Shown here: in pieces, positions 1 through 7,640 of the stretch
Numbering within the stretch: position 1 is the first letter of the stretch
How the letters are laid out: each line of letters starts with the position of its first letter
Source of the DNA: JBKBKN01 sp046294625
GTDB lineage: Bacteria > Bacteroidota > Bacteroidia > M30B66
Length of the DNA stretch: 37,581 nt
NCBI GenBank assembly: GCA_046294625.1
Contig: JBKBKN010000027.1
Span: forward strand, 1 to 37,581
Direction: 5' to 3'
Program-made: the position numbers and the translations under genes
The notes under the pieces: model-generated
Told to the model about the DNA's origin: nothing
What the model saw: the letters and a program-made list of their open reading frames with translations, nothing else
The model's database searches: none

Positions 1-2
1 TT

Positions 3-356
3 GAGATTGCTATTCGGGTCATGTATTTAATTATACTATTGGAAGAAAACGATTGGTTTCATTTGGAATATGCAATCAGAAACTTTAAGCAGATGCTCGA
101 GAGCCGAGAAAGGAATTTTGACCTTGAAAATGTGCTTATGAAAATGCTCAAGAGGGCATTAAAAGCAAGTAATACAGGTGAATTTTTCACCATACTCATC
201 GATACAGAATCAAAAATAAGACCCTTACTAAAGCGAAAACCTTCAGAAGCGGCATTTCTCTCAGGATTTGATTTGATGAGTTGGATAGAAAGTAAGGTTT
301 CAGGTAAACCCTTTAAAGAAGTTCTTTGGTCGAAAAGTGAACAACAACCAAACTAA
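3..356 (+). CDS. C-terminal part of a helical protein of unknown function (partial at window start)
   Basis: The reading frame is open from base 3 with no start of its own, so this is the 3' end of a longer gene; the ATG at 21 is probably internal. About 118 residues remain and look mostly alpha-helical. They align by eye with the C-terminus of the complete 507-residue protein at 33147-34670. Shared positions include a LEY..RN.KQ stretch and a late FD...W..SK....P.K.V stretch, which makes the two genes paralogs. I see no catalytic motif, signal peptide or membrane segment. Function is unknown. Membership of the paralog pair is well supported; any role is not. Confidence 0.75.
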   Translation, partial: EIAIRVMYLIILLEENDWFHLEYAIRNFKQMLESRERNFDLENVLMKMLKRALKASNTGEFFTILIDTESKIRPLLKRKPSEAAFLSGFDLMSWIESKVSGKPFKEVLWSKSEQQPN

Positions 357-418
357 GCAAGCAAAGAATTTCCAGAGATGTTTGCTAGCGCGAAGCATAA
401 TAATTTAACAAAGAAAGA

Positions 419-1444
419 TTAAAATTTCTTTCTGATTTTGCCTTCGAGAAAATCGACCCACTGTGGGTGATCATTAAGACTCTCGACCAATTGCAGGTGC
501 TCACCTCCTGCTTCTAAGAACATTTCTTCATATTCCGTTCCTACTTCGTGGATCGTTTCAAGACAATCTGCCACGAAAGAAGGTGAAAACACTAAAACCT
601 TTTTCTTGCCGGTTTTTGCAAGTTCTTCGAGCGTATGATCGGTGTAGGGCATCAACCAGGGATCGCGACCCAAGCGTGATTGAAAACTCACCGAGTATTT
701 ATCTTTTGAAAGTCCAAGCTGCTGAGCAATACCTTCGGTGGTTGTATAGCACTGCGCTCGATAGCACACATGATTCTCTTTGTTAATGGCTGGGCAGGGT
801 CGGTTATCTTTTTGACAAGAAGCCGAACAACCCGATTTGCGAATGTGTCGCCACGGCACACCGTGGTAGGTGAAGAGTATATGATCATACTCATTCAGCT
901 TATACTCGGCCGCACGGGTTTTCCAGATATCAAGATATTCAGGTTGATGATAATACTCCGATATGGCATAAAGCTGGGGAATAACATTCCATTGCGCCAC
1001 CAATTCCGTGGCTTGCTGCATGGCCGAGCCGGTTGAAGAAGAAGCGTACTGCGGAAATAATGGCAAAATGATCAATTCCGAAATTTTTTCCTTCTCAAGC
1101 TCGCTAAGCGCCTTTCTGATGGAAGGGTTTCTGTAGCGCATGCCTAATTTCACAATATATTCATCGCCCAGACGGTCTTCTAAAGCTTTTCTAACATTTT
1201 CGCCATAAATCAAGAGTGGAGAGCCCTTATCTGACCAAATCTCTTTGTACAACTTAGCCGATTTCGGGGCTCGAAAGGGGACAATAATTAAGTTTACCAA
1301 TAACAATCTGGCAATTAAAGGAAAATCTATCACCCTCGGATCATTTAGAAACTCTCTGAGATAGGTTCTTACATCTGATGTTTTAGGGCTATCCGGTGTT
1401 CCTAATTGAAGTAACAATACGCCCTTCTTTATCTTTTTTGCCAT
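419..1444 (-). CDS. hemH: Ferrochelatase
   Basis: Inserts ferrous iron into a porphyrin (protoporphyrin or coproporphyrin) late in heme synthesis. The 341-residue length fits the family. Visible marks are the N-terminal LLQLGTPDSP region, the catalytic His194 in a YHGVP motif (FHG in many relatives), SFQSRLGRDPWL at about 253-264, and the second catalytic acid Glu296 in the DCLETIHE stretch. An internal segment right after the catalytic His carries five cysteines (206, 210, 217, 227, 232). Some microbial ferrochelatases bind a [2Fe-2S] cluster, so cluster binding is possible but not shown. The gene is the last of a minus-strand run, 48 bp downstream of argS, and probably shares its transcript. 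Confidence 0.96.
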   Translation of the reverse strand: MAKKIKKGVLLLQLGTPDSPKTSDVRTYLREFLNDPRVIDFPLIARLLLVNLIIVPFRAPKSAKLYKEIWSDKGSPLLIYGENVRKALEDRLGDEYIVKLGMRYRNPSIRKALSELEKEKISELIILPLFPQYASSSTGSAMQQATELVAQWNVIPQLYAISEYYHQPEYLDIWKTRAAEYKLNEYDHILFTYHGVPWRHIRKSGCSASCQKDNRPCPAINKENHVCYRAQCYTTTEGIAQQLGLSKDKYSVSFQSRLGRDPWLMPYTDHTLEELAKTGKKKVLVFSPSFVADCLETIHEVGTEYEEMFLEAGGEHLQLVESLNDHPQWVDFLEGKIRKKF

Positions 1445-1492
1445 GTGCTTTGAAACAGAAAAACAATAGATTGGTTTTTGAATTCGCTAATT

Positions 1493-3265
1493 TTACATGC
1501 TTTCAGGCATTTCAATTCCTAAGAGTCCCATTCCTTTGAGAAGCGTTTCGCCTGTTTTCTCAGCGATTAACAACCTGAAGGCAGCAAGGCCGGACTCCTG
1601 CTCTTTCAGCACCGGAAAATCATGATAAAACTGATTGAATTCTTTTGCCAGTTCATATAAATAATTGGCCAATAATGCAGGTGAAAATGCTTGTGCTGCC
1701 TGTATCACAATGCTTTGATACTGCATGATTTTTTTTACAATATTCAAATGTCTTTTATCATTCAAATAAGCAGAATCAAATTCGATTGAGGCAACTTTTT
1801 GCTCTAACGCTTTACGTTTCAAAGAGCAAATGCGCGCATAAGCATATTGGATGAATGGCCCTGTGTGTCCGTTGATATCGATAGACTCAGCCGGATTAAA
1901 AAGCATTTTTTTCTTGGGATCTACCTTGAGAATGTAATACTTCAATGCAGCGAGACCAATTTTTCTATACAAATCTTCATCTGCATCTACTTCAGTTTTG
2001 CCAATCTCCAAAGCCTTTGATTTGGCTTCATGTATAACTTCATCCATCAGATCATCAGCATCTACTACTGTGCCTTCGCGCGATTTCATTTTTCCGGAAG
2101 GCAGATCTACCATGCCGTACGAAAGGTGATAAATCCCATCACTCCAGTCGTATCCGAGATGTTTTAAAATAAGCTTTAGCACTTTGAAATGATACTCCTG
2201 CTCACTACCTACCACATACACGTAGTCATTACAGTGCAGTTCTTCATTGCGTTTCACGGCAGTGCCGATGTCCTGAGTGATGTACACAGAAGTACCATCT
2301 GCACGAAGCACAAGTTTTTGATCAAGGCCATCTGCCGTTAAATCAATCCAAACGGAGCCATCTTCTTTTTTAAAAAACACACCCTTAATAAGTCCTTCTT
2401 CTATAATGTCCTTGCCCAGCAAATAGGTTTCTGATTCATAGTAAATCTTGTCGAATTTTACCCCTAATCGATGATAAGTTTGGTCAAAGCCTGCATACAC
2501 CCAGCCATTCATGGTTCTCCAGAGATTAATTGTGGTTTCGTCTCCTTTTTCCCATTTGCGAAGCAATTCCTGGGCTTCAAGCATCCAGGGCGCCTGTTTT
2601 TCTGCGTCTTCTTTGCTCATCCCCTGTTGCATGAGCATCTCGATTTGCTGTTTGTAATGTTTATCAAACAATACATAATATTTCCCAACCAGATGATCAC
2701 CTTTGATTCCGCTACTTTCAGGCGTTTCTCCATCACCTTCCTTCATCCATGCAAGCATAGACTTGCAGATGTGTATGCCTCTATCGTTAATCAGATTAAC
2801 TAAGTGCACATCGTTACCTGCAGCTTGATGAATCAAGCCTAATGAATAGCCTAAAAGATTATTTCGGATATGCCCTAAATGCAGTGGTTTGTTGGTATTG
2901 GGAGATGAATATTCTATCATCACCTTTTTCGAAAGACGAGCCGATGAAGCTACTTCCGGTTTAAAATTTTCAAAAAGACTAAGCCAAATTGACGCTTTTA
3001 AACTCAGATTAAGAAAACCCTTGATGATACTGTATCGATCAAAAAGTTCATTTTGTTTAATCAAATAGTCCCCAATTAGACGCGCTGTTTCTTCCGGATT
3101 CTTACCTGAGAATCGAGATAAGCCAAAGCAAACTAGTGAAAAGTCGCCATCGAATTCGATTCTGGTAGGTTGAATAACAATATCCTTAGCCGGATCTGAA
3201 ATTTTAATTTGAAGCGATTGCAACGCTGATTCAACGGCGTTTGCAACATATTTTTCAATCATCAT
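1493..3265 (-). CDS. argS: Arginyl-tRNA synthetase
   Basis: Class I aminoacyl-tRNA synthetase that charges tRNA-Arg in the cytoplasm. The 590 residues include the HIGH-type signature HLGH at 129-132 after SSPNTNKP, and a KMSK-like loop in the form KMKSREGT, as is common in ArgRS. An N-terminal Add-1-like domain and a C-terminal anticodon-binding (DALR) domain flank the catalytic core. The gene begins inside the end of the arginase gene with an 11-bp overlap (3255-3265), which implies translational coupling. A second Met directly after the first is an equally possible start. Being co-transcribed with arginase and opposite an arginine decarboxylase puts three arginine-using enzymes side by side. 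Confidence 0.97.
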   Translation of the reverse strand: MMIEKYVANAVESALQSLQIKISDPAKDIVIQPTRIEFDGDFSLVCFGLSRFSGKNPEETARLIGDYLIKQNELFDRYSIIKGFLNLSLKASIWLSLFENFKPEVASSARLSKKVMIEYSSPNTNKPLHLGHIRNNLLGYSLGLIHQAAGNDVHLVNLINDRGIHICKSMLAWMKEGDGETPESSGIKGDHLVGKYYVLFDKHYKQQIEMLMQQGMSKEDAEKQAPWMLEAQELLRKWEKGDETTINLWRTMNGWVYAGFDQTYHRLGVKFDKIYYESETYLLGKDIIEEGLIKGVFFKKEDGSVWIDLTADGLDQKLVLRADGTSVYITQDIGTAVKRNEELHCNDYVYVVGSEQEYHFKVLKLILKHLGYDWSDGIYHLSYGMVDLPSGKMKSREGTVVDADDLMDEVIHEAKSKALEIGKTEVDADEDLYRKIGLAALKYYILKVDPKKKMLFNPAESIDINGHTGPFIQYAYARICSLKRKALEQKVASIEFDSAYLNDKRHLNIVKKIMQYQSIVIQAAQAFSPALLANYLYELAKEFNQFYHDFPVLKEQESGLAAFRLLIAEKTGETLLKGMGLLGIEMPESM

Positions 3266-4229
3266 CTTCTTCTAATTCACCATTTGTGATTTGAATTTGT
3301 TCCGTGGTGACATTTAACAATTTAAATGCTGTTTCGGCCATAGAATTTTCGGTGTCGAGTGTTGGATTAATTTCTACCACTTCGAAACAACATAGTTTGG
3401 GATTCTTGGCAAAGCTGGTTAATAATTCTCTCGCTTCTTTAATACGCAAACCATTTCGCACTGGTGTTCCAGTTCCCGTTGATATAGACGGGTCGAGGCT
3501 ATCCACATCAAAGGAAATATAAATACGGTCGCAATGCGCAAGATATGCTTCCACTTCAGCCACTACGGTTTGTATCGATTTCTCTCTCAACTCCTTCAAA
3601 GAATAGGTTCTTACTTTGTTCTTCTCAATAAGATAATCTTCCTGCTCTTCGGTATCGCGCAAACCAATAAAAACAAGGTTTCTGTAAGCTATTTTAGGAG
3701 AAATATTTCCAGCATTCTTGAGCTTTTCCCATTGAGCAATGGTTTTATCGTCAAGTTTATTGCTTTGGCATTCGATATTGTCTTCGCCAAGTGCTGTTGC
3801 CAATGGCATACCATGCATATTGCCCGATGGGGTGGTGTAAGGAGAATGCAAATCGGCATGAGCATCGATCCAAATCACGCCAAGTTCTTCATCAGGAAAT
3901 GCCGCTTTAATTCCTGCTATTGTACCTCCGGCGGTGCTATGATCTCCTGCAATCACAATCGGAAATTTGTCCTTTTTCAAGAGTTTTGACACCGTCTTGG
4001 ATAAGCGATCATAAATCTTGATGATGCCTCTAATTCGCTTGGCGTACTTAAATTTAACATCTTCCAATAGAAGCCAGTTCTCATCACTCACTTCTACTTG
4101 ATCAAATCGGCCGAAGTAATCGCTTTTTAAATCTATAGCTGCAATTTTCAATGCATCAATACCCATGCTTGCACCTCTTGTGCCGGCACCTAATTCTGAT
4201 CGAAGCAATACAAGTTTTATCTTGCTCAT
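3255..4229 (-). CDS. rocF: Arginase (ureohydrolase family)
   Basis: Hydrolyses L-arginine to ornithine and urea using a binuclear Mn centre. The 324 residues carry the metal ligands His97 (GDHS), Asp122, His124, Asp126 (DAHADLH) and Asp241/Asp243 (SFDVDSLDPS). The substrate loop TTPSGNMHG at 132-140 is the arginase version, with Ser and Asn that hold the amino-acid end of arginine, so agmatinase is less likely even though a decarboxylase lies next door. The C-terminus ends in an acidic EEDDD tail that overlaps the argS start. It is the first gene of the rocF-argS-hemH set and is divergent from the decarboxylase across a 97-bp gap. Confidence 0.9.
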   Translation of the reverse strand: MSKIKLVLLRSELGAGTRGASMGIDALKIAAIDLKSDYFGRFDQVEVSDENWLLLEDVKFKYAKRIRGIIKIYDRLSKTVSKLLKKDKFPIVIAGDHSTAGGTIAGIKAAFPDEELGVIWIDAHADLHSPYTTPSGNMHGMPLATALGEDNIECQSNKLDDKTIAQWEKLKNAGNISPKIAYRNLVFIGLRDTEEQEDYLIEKNKVRTYSLKELREKSIQTVVAEVEAYLAHCDRIYISFDVDSLDPSISTGTGTPVRNGLRIKEARELLTSFAKNPKLCCFEVVEINPTLDTENSMAETAFKLLNVTTEQIQITNGELEEDDD

Positions 4230-4251
4230 ACATTTAATTTAGTTACTTTTG
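4222..4251 (+). promoter_or_regulatory. Candidate promoter of the arginine decarboxylase gene
   Basis: TTG at 4222-4224, a 19-bp spacer, then TACTTTTG at 4244-4251. This matches the Bacteroidota -33 (TTTG-like) and -7 (TAnnTTTG) arrangement. The -33 box overlaps the start codon of the divergent arginase gene. The predicted leader is about 65-70 nt. No start site has been measured. Confidence 0.55.
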
Positions 4252-4326
4252 CCCCGTAACCATCAAAGTAAGTAATCTACATCAACAAAATATTTATTGA
4301 CTCATCCCGTTTATTAAACCCAAAAG

Positions 4327-5730
4327 ATGAAAAACAAATACATTGACCTGATCAAACAGACCTTTGAATTCCCGCAACCCGGTTTTGATGTTATTGATGA
4401 CAGCCTTTATTTTAATGATATCCCCTTGATGGATATTATAAAACAATATGGCACGCCACTGAAAATAACCTATCTACCAAAAATATCGGAGCAAATTCAG
4501 CGAGCAAAAATACTCTTTAATGTGGGAATGGCAAAAGTAGATTACAAGGGAAAGTATTTTTATTGCTATTGTACTAAAAGCTCTCATTTTTCATTTGTCT
4601 TAGATCAGGTTCTTAAATCAGAGTCACACATTGAAACTTCGTCTGCTTATGACATGCACATCGTGAAATCGCTTGTGGAGCAAGGGAAATTAACCAGAGA
4701 TCACTATATTATTTGCAATGGATTTAAGCGCCCTATGTATCAGGAGCTGATTGTGGAACACTTGAATGATGGCTTTAAAAATTTGATTCCAATTCTAGAT
4801 AGCAAAAGTGAATTGGCTTATTACAAACAGCATCTCAACTCCAAAGCAAAAATTGGTATCCGCATCGCCAGTGAAGAAGAGCCCAGCTTTGAATTTTATA
4901 CTTCCCGACTCGGAATTCGATACAAGGACATTGTTGATTTTTATCAGGCAAATATCCAAGGCGATGACCGATTTGAGCTCAAAATGTTGCATTTTTTCAT
5001 TAATTCCGGCATCCGCGACACGGTTTATTACTGGAGTGAATTGTCGAAGTGTCTTCAAGTATATGCCGATCTGAAAAAGATATGTCCTTCATTGGATTCA
5101 TTGAATATAGGCGGCGGATTGCCTATTAAAAATTCACTTGGATTCGAATTTGACTATGAGTACATGATAGAAGAAATCGTGAAACAAATCAAAATTTTCT
5201 GCACCGAGAAAGGTATTGATGAACCCAATCTTTTCACCGAATTCGGATCCTTTACTGTAGCTGAAAGTGGCGCAACGCTTTTTTCCATCATTGATCAAAA
5301 GCAACAAAACGACACAGAGCTTTGGTATATGATTGACAGCTCTTTTATCACCACCTTACCAGACACTTGGGGTATCAATCAACGATTCATTTTACTGGCG
5401 ATCAACAATTGGGACAAAGAATACCGACGCGTGAACCTGGGTGGTCTCACCTGCGATAGTCTCGACTATTACAACTCTGAGGCTCATATTAGCCAAGTGT
5501 TTTTGCCAAGAATTGAAGAAATGGATGAAGAAAATCCGCAATACATTGGATTTTTTCATACCGGGGCTTATCAAGAGTCACTTGGCGGATACGGCGGAAT
5601 CCAACATTGCCTGATTCCCGCACCCAAGCATGTCCTTATCGATAGAGATGAGAACGAAGATCTGGTTACTTCCATTTTTGGAAAAGAACAGAGTTATAAA
5701 TCTATGTTAAAAACGTTGGGCTACTATTGA
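4327..5730 (+). CDS. speA: Arginine decarboxylase (PLP-dependent, alanine-racemase fold)
   Basis: Predicted to convert arginine to agmatine, the first step of a polyamine route. The 467-residue protein matches the short Bacteroidota arginine decarboxylases (Orn/DAP/Arg decarboxylase 2 family). The PLP lysine is probably Lys84 in the YCYCTKSSHF motif. The IETSSAYD, ICNGFKR, SRLGIRY and NIGGGLP motifs fit the barrel and phosphate-binding loops. There is no signal peptide. It is divergent from arginase, so the two genes compete for one substrate (urea plus ornithine against agmatine). Substrate choice is inferred from family resemblance and this neighbourhood; a related diamine or amino-acid decarboxylase cannot be ruled out. 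Confidence 0.85.
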   Translation: MKNKYIDLIKQTFEFPQPGFDVIDDSLYFNDIPLMDIIKQYGTPLKITYLPKISEQIQRAKILFNVGMAKVDYKGKYFYCYCTKSSHFSFVLDQVLKSESHIETSSAYDMHIVKSLVEQGKLTRDHYIICNGFKRPMYQELIVEHLNDGFKNLIPILDSKSELAYYKQHLNSKAKIGIRIASEEEPSFEFYTSRLGIRYKDIVDFYQANIQGDDRFELKMLHFFINSGIRDTVYYWSELSKCLQVYADLKKICPSLDSLNIGGGLPIKNSLGFEFDYEYMIEEIVKQIKIFCTEKGIDEPNLFTEFGSFTVAESGATLFSIIDQKQQNDTELWYMIDSSFITTLPDTWGINQRFILLAINNWDKEYRRVNLGGLTCDSLDYYNSEAHISQVFLPRIEEMDEENPQYIGFFHTGAYQESLGGYGGIQHCLIPAPKHVLIDRDENEDLVTSIFGKEQSYKSMLKTLGYY

Positions 5731-5800
5731 TTAATATTTTTACATTGATGATTTTCGCACAAAATTTATTACATTAAATCTGTATAAAAACCAAATTAAA

Positions 5801-6460
5801 ATGAATGTAAAAACACTCCTTATTGCTGCGGGATTTTTAATCTCTGCGCTTTTTAATGTAAATGCGCAGGAATTTGAAGGTCGGATTGTTTATTCGATTA
5901 CTTATCCCAAACTCGACAATCCTGATATGGCTGCCATGTTGCCTAAAGAATCAACCATGTTTATTAAAGGAGATATGGTGCGCGTGGAAGCAAACTCCGG
6001 AATGGGTATTAAAAATGTAACGATTACCAATGTAAAGGATAAAAAGAGTACCGTGCTGATGGATATGTTGGGGCAAAAAATTGCCCTTACAGCCGAAAAC
6101 GACGAAGAAGAAGAAAATCCATATAAGGATGCCAAAGTGACCGTGACAGACGACACCAAAACCATTGCCGGTTACAGGTGTAGAAAAGCAATCATTGAAC
6201 CCAAAGATTCGAAAGACGGCAAACTAGAGTTATATTTCACAAAAGACCTTGGTTCAAATGCGCGAAATGCTTCCGGTCCATTCAAACAAATAGAAGGCGC
6301 CGTTTTAGAATATAGTATTAAACAGCAAGGTATGGATATGAAGTTTACAGCATCAACCGTGTCGAAAGAAAACGTCCCCGATAGCAAATTCAAAATCCCT
6401 GATGGATACACTTTCATGTCGCGCAAAGACTTTATGAAGTCGATGGGTGGAGGAAAGTAA
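5801..6460 (+). CDS. Secreted DUF4412/GLPGLI-like protein
   Basis: The 219-residue product starts with a clear signal peptide (MNVKTLLIAAGFLISALFNV, cleaved near NAQ). The mature part begins with an FEGRIVYSITYPK strand and looks beta-rich. A TKTIAGYRCRKA stretch resembles the conserved core of DUF4412 and GLPGLI-family envelope proteins of Bacteroidota, although the GLPGLI tetrapeptide itself is absent. Residues 103-110 are an acidic patch. There is no lipobox and no T9SS tail, so it is probably periplasmic or outer-membrane associated. It appears to be a single-gene unit, since a strong terminator follows. Function is unknown. Confidence 0.7.
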   Translation: MNVKTLLIAAGFLISALFNVNAQEFEGRIVYSITYPKLDNPDMAAMLPKESTMFIKGDMVRVEANSGMGIKNVTITNVKDKKSTVLMDMLGQKIALTAENDEEEENPYKDAKVTVTDDTKTIAGYRCRKAIIEPKDSKDGKLELYFTKDLGSNARNASGPFKQIEGAVLEYSIKQQGMDMKFTASTVSKENVPDSKFKIPDGYTFMSRKDFMKSMGGGK

Positions 6461-6480
6461 ACAACAAAAATCATCAAGCT

Positions 6481-6506
6481 AAAGCAGGCAACATGCCTGC
6501 TTTTTT
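6481..6506 (+). terminator. Rho-independent terminator after the DUF4412-like gene
   Basis: Perfect 10-bp stem AAAGCAGGCA / TGCCTGCTTT around a 3-nt loop, with the second arm running into a T-tract, 20 bp after the stop codon. Confidence 0.85.
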
Positions 6507-6694
6507 ATTTGGGTTCTTGCATTGATTTTTATGTTCACATTCAGCCTTAAAGAAAACATCAAAATGATGAGGAGAATGATTTCTCTACGTCATTAAGTGG
6601 TACCTTAAAGAATGTTTGCTGCTAGCACTTAAGCACGCTTACAAATAAACACACCAATTAGAAGAATATTCATCAGAATTGGTAGTCACCTAAG

Positions 6695-6702
6695 TATTTT
6701 TG
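6695..6702 (+). promoter_or_regulatory. Candidate -7 box of the miaE-like gene
   Basis: TATTTTTG matches TAnnTTTG and lies 24 nt before the preferred ATG at 6727. No well-placed -33 box is visible. The box also argues against the upstream TTG start at 6700, which falls inside it. Confidence 0.45.
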
Positions 6703-6726
6703 CAAATAGCCAAAACGGATAATACC

Positions 6727-7314
6727 ATGCTCAAGTTAAAAATGAAAACCGACCCTCGATGGGTCGAACTCGCCGAAAACAATATCAAAGAAGTGATGAC
6801 TGACCATGCATTTTGTGAACAAAAAGCTGCATCAAATGCCATTTCGATGATTGTGAAATTTCCTGAGCAAAGTGAATTAGTAAAAGAAATGAGCGCTTTG
6901 GTTCAGGAAGAAATGCAACACTTTAATATGGTGCATGAGAAAATTCTAGAACGTGGGTGGACGCTTGGCCCGGAGCGCAAAGACGATTATGTCAATAAAT
7001 TGGGGGCTTTTTTTCAAAAAGGTGGCAGCAGGACGCAACAATTAGTAAATCGCTTACTCATCGCAGCTATGATCGAAGCCAGAAGCTGTGAGCGTTTTAA
7101 AACCTTGTCGGAAAACATCAAAGACCCGGAACTTGCTTCCTTTTACTATGAATTGATGAAATCTGAAGCAGGTCACTACACCATGTTCATTGGCTTAGCC
7201 AGAAAATATGGTGACCCCGAAGGCATCAACGTCAACCAATTATGGGAGCAGTTTCTGGAATTCGAGGGCGAACTTATCGGCCAATATGGTCGCAAAGAAA
7301 CCATACATGGTTAA
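6727..7314 (+). CDS. miaE: MiaE-like diiron tRNA hydroxylase
   Basis: Ferritin-like four-helix protein. MiaE hydroxylates the isopentenyl group of 2-methylthio-N6-isopentenyladenosine at tRNA position 37. The expected carboxylate and histidine iron ligands are visible: Glu31, the ExxH pair Glu62/His65, Glu117 in IEARSCERF, and the ExxH pair Glu147/His150 in KSEAGHY. I chose ATG 6727 (195 residues) because the upstream alternative TTG at 6700 lies in the promoter box. No signal peptide is present. The neighbours give no functional hint. Another ferritin-like oxygenase is possible, but the ligand pattern and the ARSCERF motif favour MiaE. Confidence 0.88.
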   Translation: MLKLKMKTDPRWVELAENNIKEVMTDHAFCEQKAASNAISMIVKFPEQSELVKEMSALVQEEMQHFNMVHEKILERGWTLGPERKDDYVNKLGAFFQKGGSRTQQLVNRLLIAAMIEARSCERFKTLSENIKDPELASFYYELMKSEAGHYTMFIGLARKYGDPEGINVNQLWEQFLEFEGELIGQYGRKETIHG

Positions 7315-7324
7315 TTACGGTGTA

Positions 7325-7391
7325 ATTTTGACACTGCCATTGTTAATTTAAATAGTTATTAACAATATTTCTAATTTGATACTGTCAAAAT
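7325..7391. repeat. Nested inverted repeats downstream of miaE
   Basis: The outer arms are a perfect 9-bp inverted repeat and the inner arms a perfect 8-bp inverted repeat, offset within the same 67-bp stretch. There is no T-tract directly after the right arm, so a simple terminator is not certain; an operator is possible. Confidence 0.6.
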
Positions 7392-7541
7392 CATCTCTCA
7401 TTTGACATCTGATCCACATGCGTTTATTTACTGAATAATTATTTGAAATACAAATACTTAGAACAAATACCCCTTTGCCAAATCGACAATAATTTAATAT
7501 TAAATCCGTACTTTGGATTCTCGCAAATTATGTGAGCAAGT

Positions 7542-7576
7542 TTTTGTTAACAATAAAAAAAAATGTGTTATACTTG
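7542..7576 (+). promoter_or_regulatory. Candidate promoter of the 1411-residue surface protein
   Basis: TTTTG at 7542-7546 and TATACTTG at 7569-7576, separated by 22 bp, resemble a Bacteroidota -33/-7 pair with one mismatch in the -7 box. The predicted start site is near 7583, directly at the leader hairpin. Confidence 0.45.
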
Positions 7577-7584
7577 CATGGTGT

Positions 7585-7612
7585 CATTTTTACAATAAGA
7601 ATTGTAAAAATG
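7585..7612 (+). promoter_or_regulatory. Perfect 12-bp hairpin at the predicted 5' end of the leader
   Basis: CATTTTTACAAT / ATTGTAAAAATG with an AAGA loop, 28 nt before the start codon. It has no T-tract and lies upstream of the gene, so it is not an ordinary terminator. It could protect the 5' end of the mRNA or act as an operator. Confidence 0.7.
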
Positions 7613-7640
7613 AAACTTATATACACTTAACACATTTCAA

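Larger units (their letters stand above)
7315..7640. other. 326-bp AT-rich intergenic region with nested inverted repeats and a leader hairpin
   Basis: No gene is visible. Near the left end an outer pair ATTTTGACA (7325-7333) / TGTCAAAAT (7383-7391) encloses an inner pair TTGTTAAT (7340-7347) / ATTAACAA (7358-7365). Near the right end a promoter-like TATACTTG (7569-7576) is followed by a perfect 12-bp hairpin (7585-7612) just before the large surface-protein gene. The middle contains only AT-rich sequence. Confidence 0.7.

Noticed and set aside
3534..3989. 151-codon plus-strand open frame opposite arginase
   Set aside because: It lies antisense to a gene with complete catalytic motifs; the translation has no recognisable features.
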